NCBI GenBank assembly: GCA_026182355.1
Contig: JAPFBL010000049.1
Coordinates: forward strand, 4,485,001-4,549,000
Direction: 5' to 3'
From: Hermatobates lingyangjiaoensis
Lineage: Eukaryota > Arthropoda > Insecta > Hemiptera > Hermatobatidae
DNA: 64,000 nucleotides
Positions within the stretch are counted from its first letter, which is position 1; each line of letters opens with the position of its first letter. Position numbers and translations under genes: made by a program. Under the pieces are notes generated by a model. That model searched no databases and was not told the DNA's origin. It was given only the letters and a program-made list of their open reading frames with translations. Shown in pieces: positions 62,691-64,000 of the stretch.

Positions 62691-63059
62691 CTGTAATTCA
62701 ATTTACAAATGAATAACATAGATTACGTTCACGGAAAAATATTTAAAACAATGTCAATTAATTACCATATGCACTAGCGGAATATATTTTTCAGAGTAAC
62801 ACCAATATTTTCCATAGAAACACGAAAACATACTTCTATTAAAAAAAAGTACATTTTTTTCTATTGTTTATTATCAATTTTAACTTAAATTATTACTAAA
62901 CCGAAATTTATTTCAACTGATATTTATTACCATTACAATAATTAATTAATTATAACGTCATAAGAGGATGATTATTTACTATATATATGAAAAATTAATA
63001 ATCAACAATAACTCTTGATATAATATATGAAATTAAACACCACAATAAACAATTAATAT
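62691..63059 (-). other. MCM4: MCM4 intron, no feature recognised
   Basis: Sequence upstream of the Walker A exon; no earlier MCM4 exon found here or to the window end. Confidence 0.65.
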
Positions 63060-63069
63060 TACATATAAT

Positions 63070-63105
63070 GCTCTAAGGCCTTTCGTCAAAACATCATCAG
63101 AGAGC
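63070..63105 (-). ncRNA. Hammerhead-ribozyme-like motif of a second Penelope-like element
   Basis: Minus strand: stem I GCTCT, core CTGATGA, one extra T, short stem II (GT..AC around TTTG), GAAA, self-complementary stem III GGCC, TT (cleavage position), then AGAGC closing stem I. All fixed core positions of a type I hammerhead are present; stem II is only two pairs. Confidence 0.65.
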
Positions 63106-63198
63106 TAAATGAACAAAACAACAAGTATAATAGCAAGTTAACCTGGTTGATTGAATAGTCTTCAGGATTGCTGGAATCCCTGTTTGAATTTAAAGTTC

Positions 63199-63530
63199 CT
63201 AAAATTGAAGGGTCTTAATTTTCTTACTTATTTCTTTTGTCAATATTTCATCCAGTTTGTCCAATCCAGGACTATTGTTTATTAAATTTCCGTAGAAGTT
63301 CTTTATGAGGGCACTTTCAATAATATTTCTCTTTCTTTCTGAAGCCACAAAAATTAATTCTTTTGCTTCGCTCCAATTTATTAAATGATTTTTGTTTCTT
63401 ACATGTAAGTACATGGCACTCTTTTCATCTTCCCGTCTAATAGAATATTGGTGTTGTTAGGCTAATGTAAGGAATGTAAGGAACAAAAATCATTTAATAA
63501 ATTGGAGCGAAGCAAAAGAATTAACTGTAG
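63199..63530 (-). pseudogene. GIY-YIG end of a second Penelope-like element
   Basis: Minus strand 63414-63199 reads HVRNKNHLINWSEAKELIFV and KRNIIESALIKNF, then SPGLDKLDEIL: the C-terminal part of a Penelope-like GIY-YIG protein (His in a NH.INW context and the E of ESALI are typical). Part of it is repeated inverted: 63484-63524 is the complement of about 63350-63395. So the element ends in an inverted partial duplication. Lies in the MCM4 intron. Confidence 0.72.
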
Positions 63531-63734
63531 TTCTACGATTTATTAATTTTATCTATTTTAAACTTTAATATATTTAGTTCCATGTATCAACGGTCGAGTG
63601 TGGTGGAATCAACCATCATATCACATCTCATCATAACAGTGAATTATTTCATAACCTGTTACTGTCCATTTAATCAATCCTGTTGTATTAATTTCTTTGT
63701 AAATTGTTTCATTAGTCCATATTCTATTCATGGT

Positions 63735-63775
63735 CTATCTGAAGATGATCTATGAGACCGAAAGCTCGTTTATTA
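63735..63775 (+). ncRNA. Hammerhead-like motif near the right edge
   Basis: CTGAAGA, TGATCTATGAGACC (stem II with TCT/AGA pairs), GAAA, GCTCG. The flank CGGTCGAGTGTGGTGG and this block look like a third Penelope-type terminal repeat. Core complete; stems I and III not convincing. Confidence 0.45.
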
Positions 63776-64000
63776 AGTGGAATTTTAGATTTAGTTATTT
63801 CTCCTTCACAATATAGTGTTGTCAAAGATCTGTGTTCTCTTTTATTAAATGCCCCTTGGACAACTAATTTGGGATTTACTTCCTGAGCAACAACAGATAG
63901 TCAGGAGACTCGAATGCAACAGCTACAAGGTTATAAATGCAGAACCTGCTGTATACTTCAACCAAATATGCATCCAAGAAGATTTCATATCGAATCCACC

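Overview
The window is nuclear DNA of an animal, most likely an arthropod and probably an insect. It is strongly AT-rich. Host genes are split into short exons with GT-AG introns, and their proteins read closest to insect orthologues as I remember them. The transposon mix (mariner, pogo, Merlin, hAT, Helitron, CsRn1-type Ty3/gypsy, Penelope-like elements) fits an arthropod, and one SINE ends in CCTAA units, the complement of the insect telomere repeat. No species can be named.

Host genes, left to right. (1) The first two coding exons of a UBE2E/Ubc2 ubiquitin-conjugating enzyme, minus strand, 8683 down to 4274; the catalytic exons lie beyond the left edge. (2) A complete three-exon NDUFA8 gene (complex I subunit, 175 residues), plus strand, 12199-14391. 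(3) An E2F4/5-like transcription factor, minus strand, seven coding exons between 30721 and 16810; the N-terminal exon that begins the DNA-binding domain was not found. (4) The C-terminal half of MCM4, minus strand, seven exons between 62690 and 49920; the N-terminal half lies beyond the right edge. E2F factors control MCM genes, so the last two neighbours act in one cell-cycle pathway, though adjacency alone does not show regulation.

Most of the rest is transposon debris in introns and intergenic DNA. E2F introns hold a mariner relic (18-19.2 kb), an internally deleted pogo-like element (24.4-25.3 kb), a Merlin relic split by a SINE (25.3-26.2 kb), a 1.9-kb foldback structure (27.1-29.1 kb) and a second SINE (29.2-29.5 kb). 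From 31.6 to 48.5 kb there is a layered nest: Helitron fragments, a 1.64-kb repeat with subterminal inverted repeats and a 3' hairpin (called family B here, DINE/Helentron-like), and a 4.54-kb CsRn1-type Ty3/gypsy element with both LTRs, a 4-bp target duplication, a tRNA-Trp primer site and a -1 frameshift signal between gag and pol. Insertion order can be read directly. The MCM4 introns hold a hAT MITE with a perfect 8-bp duplication, a short LINE derivative with a 10-bp duplication, two Penelope-like elements and a 0.6-kb palindrome.

The most interesting signal is a scattered set of hammerhead-ribozyme-like motifs (about nine sites) in Penelope-type repeats. Several sites have compensating changes in stems I, II and III. 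Ribozymes in Penelope-like elements are known in principle; the variants here all carry an extra nucleotide before stem II.
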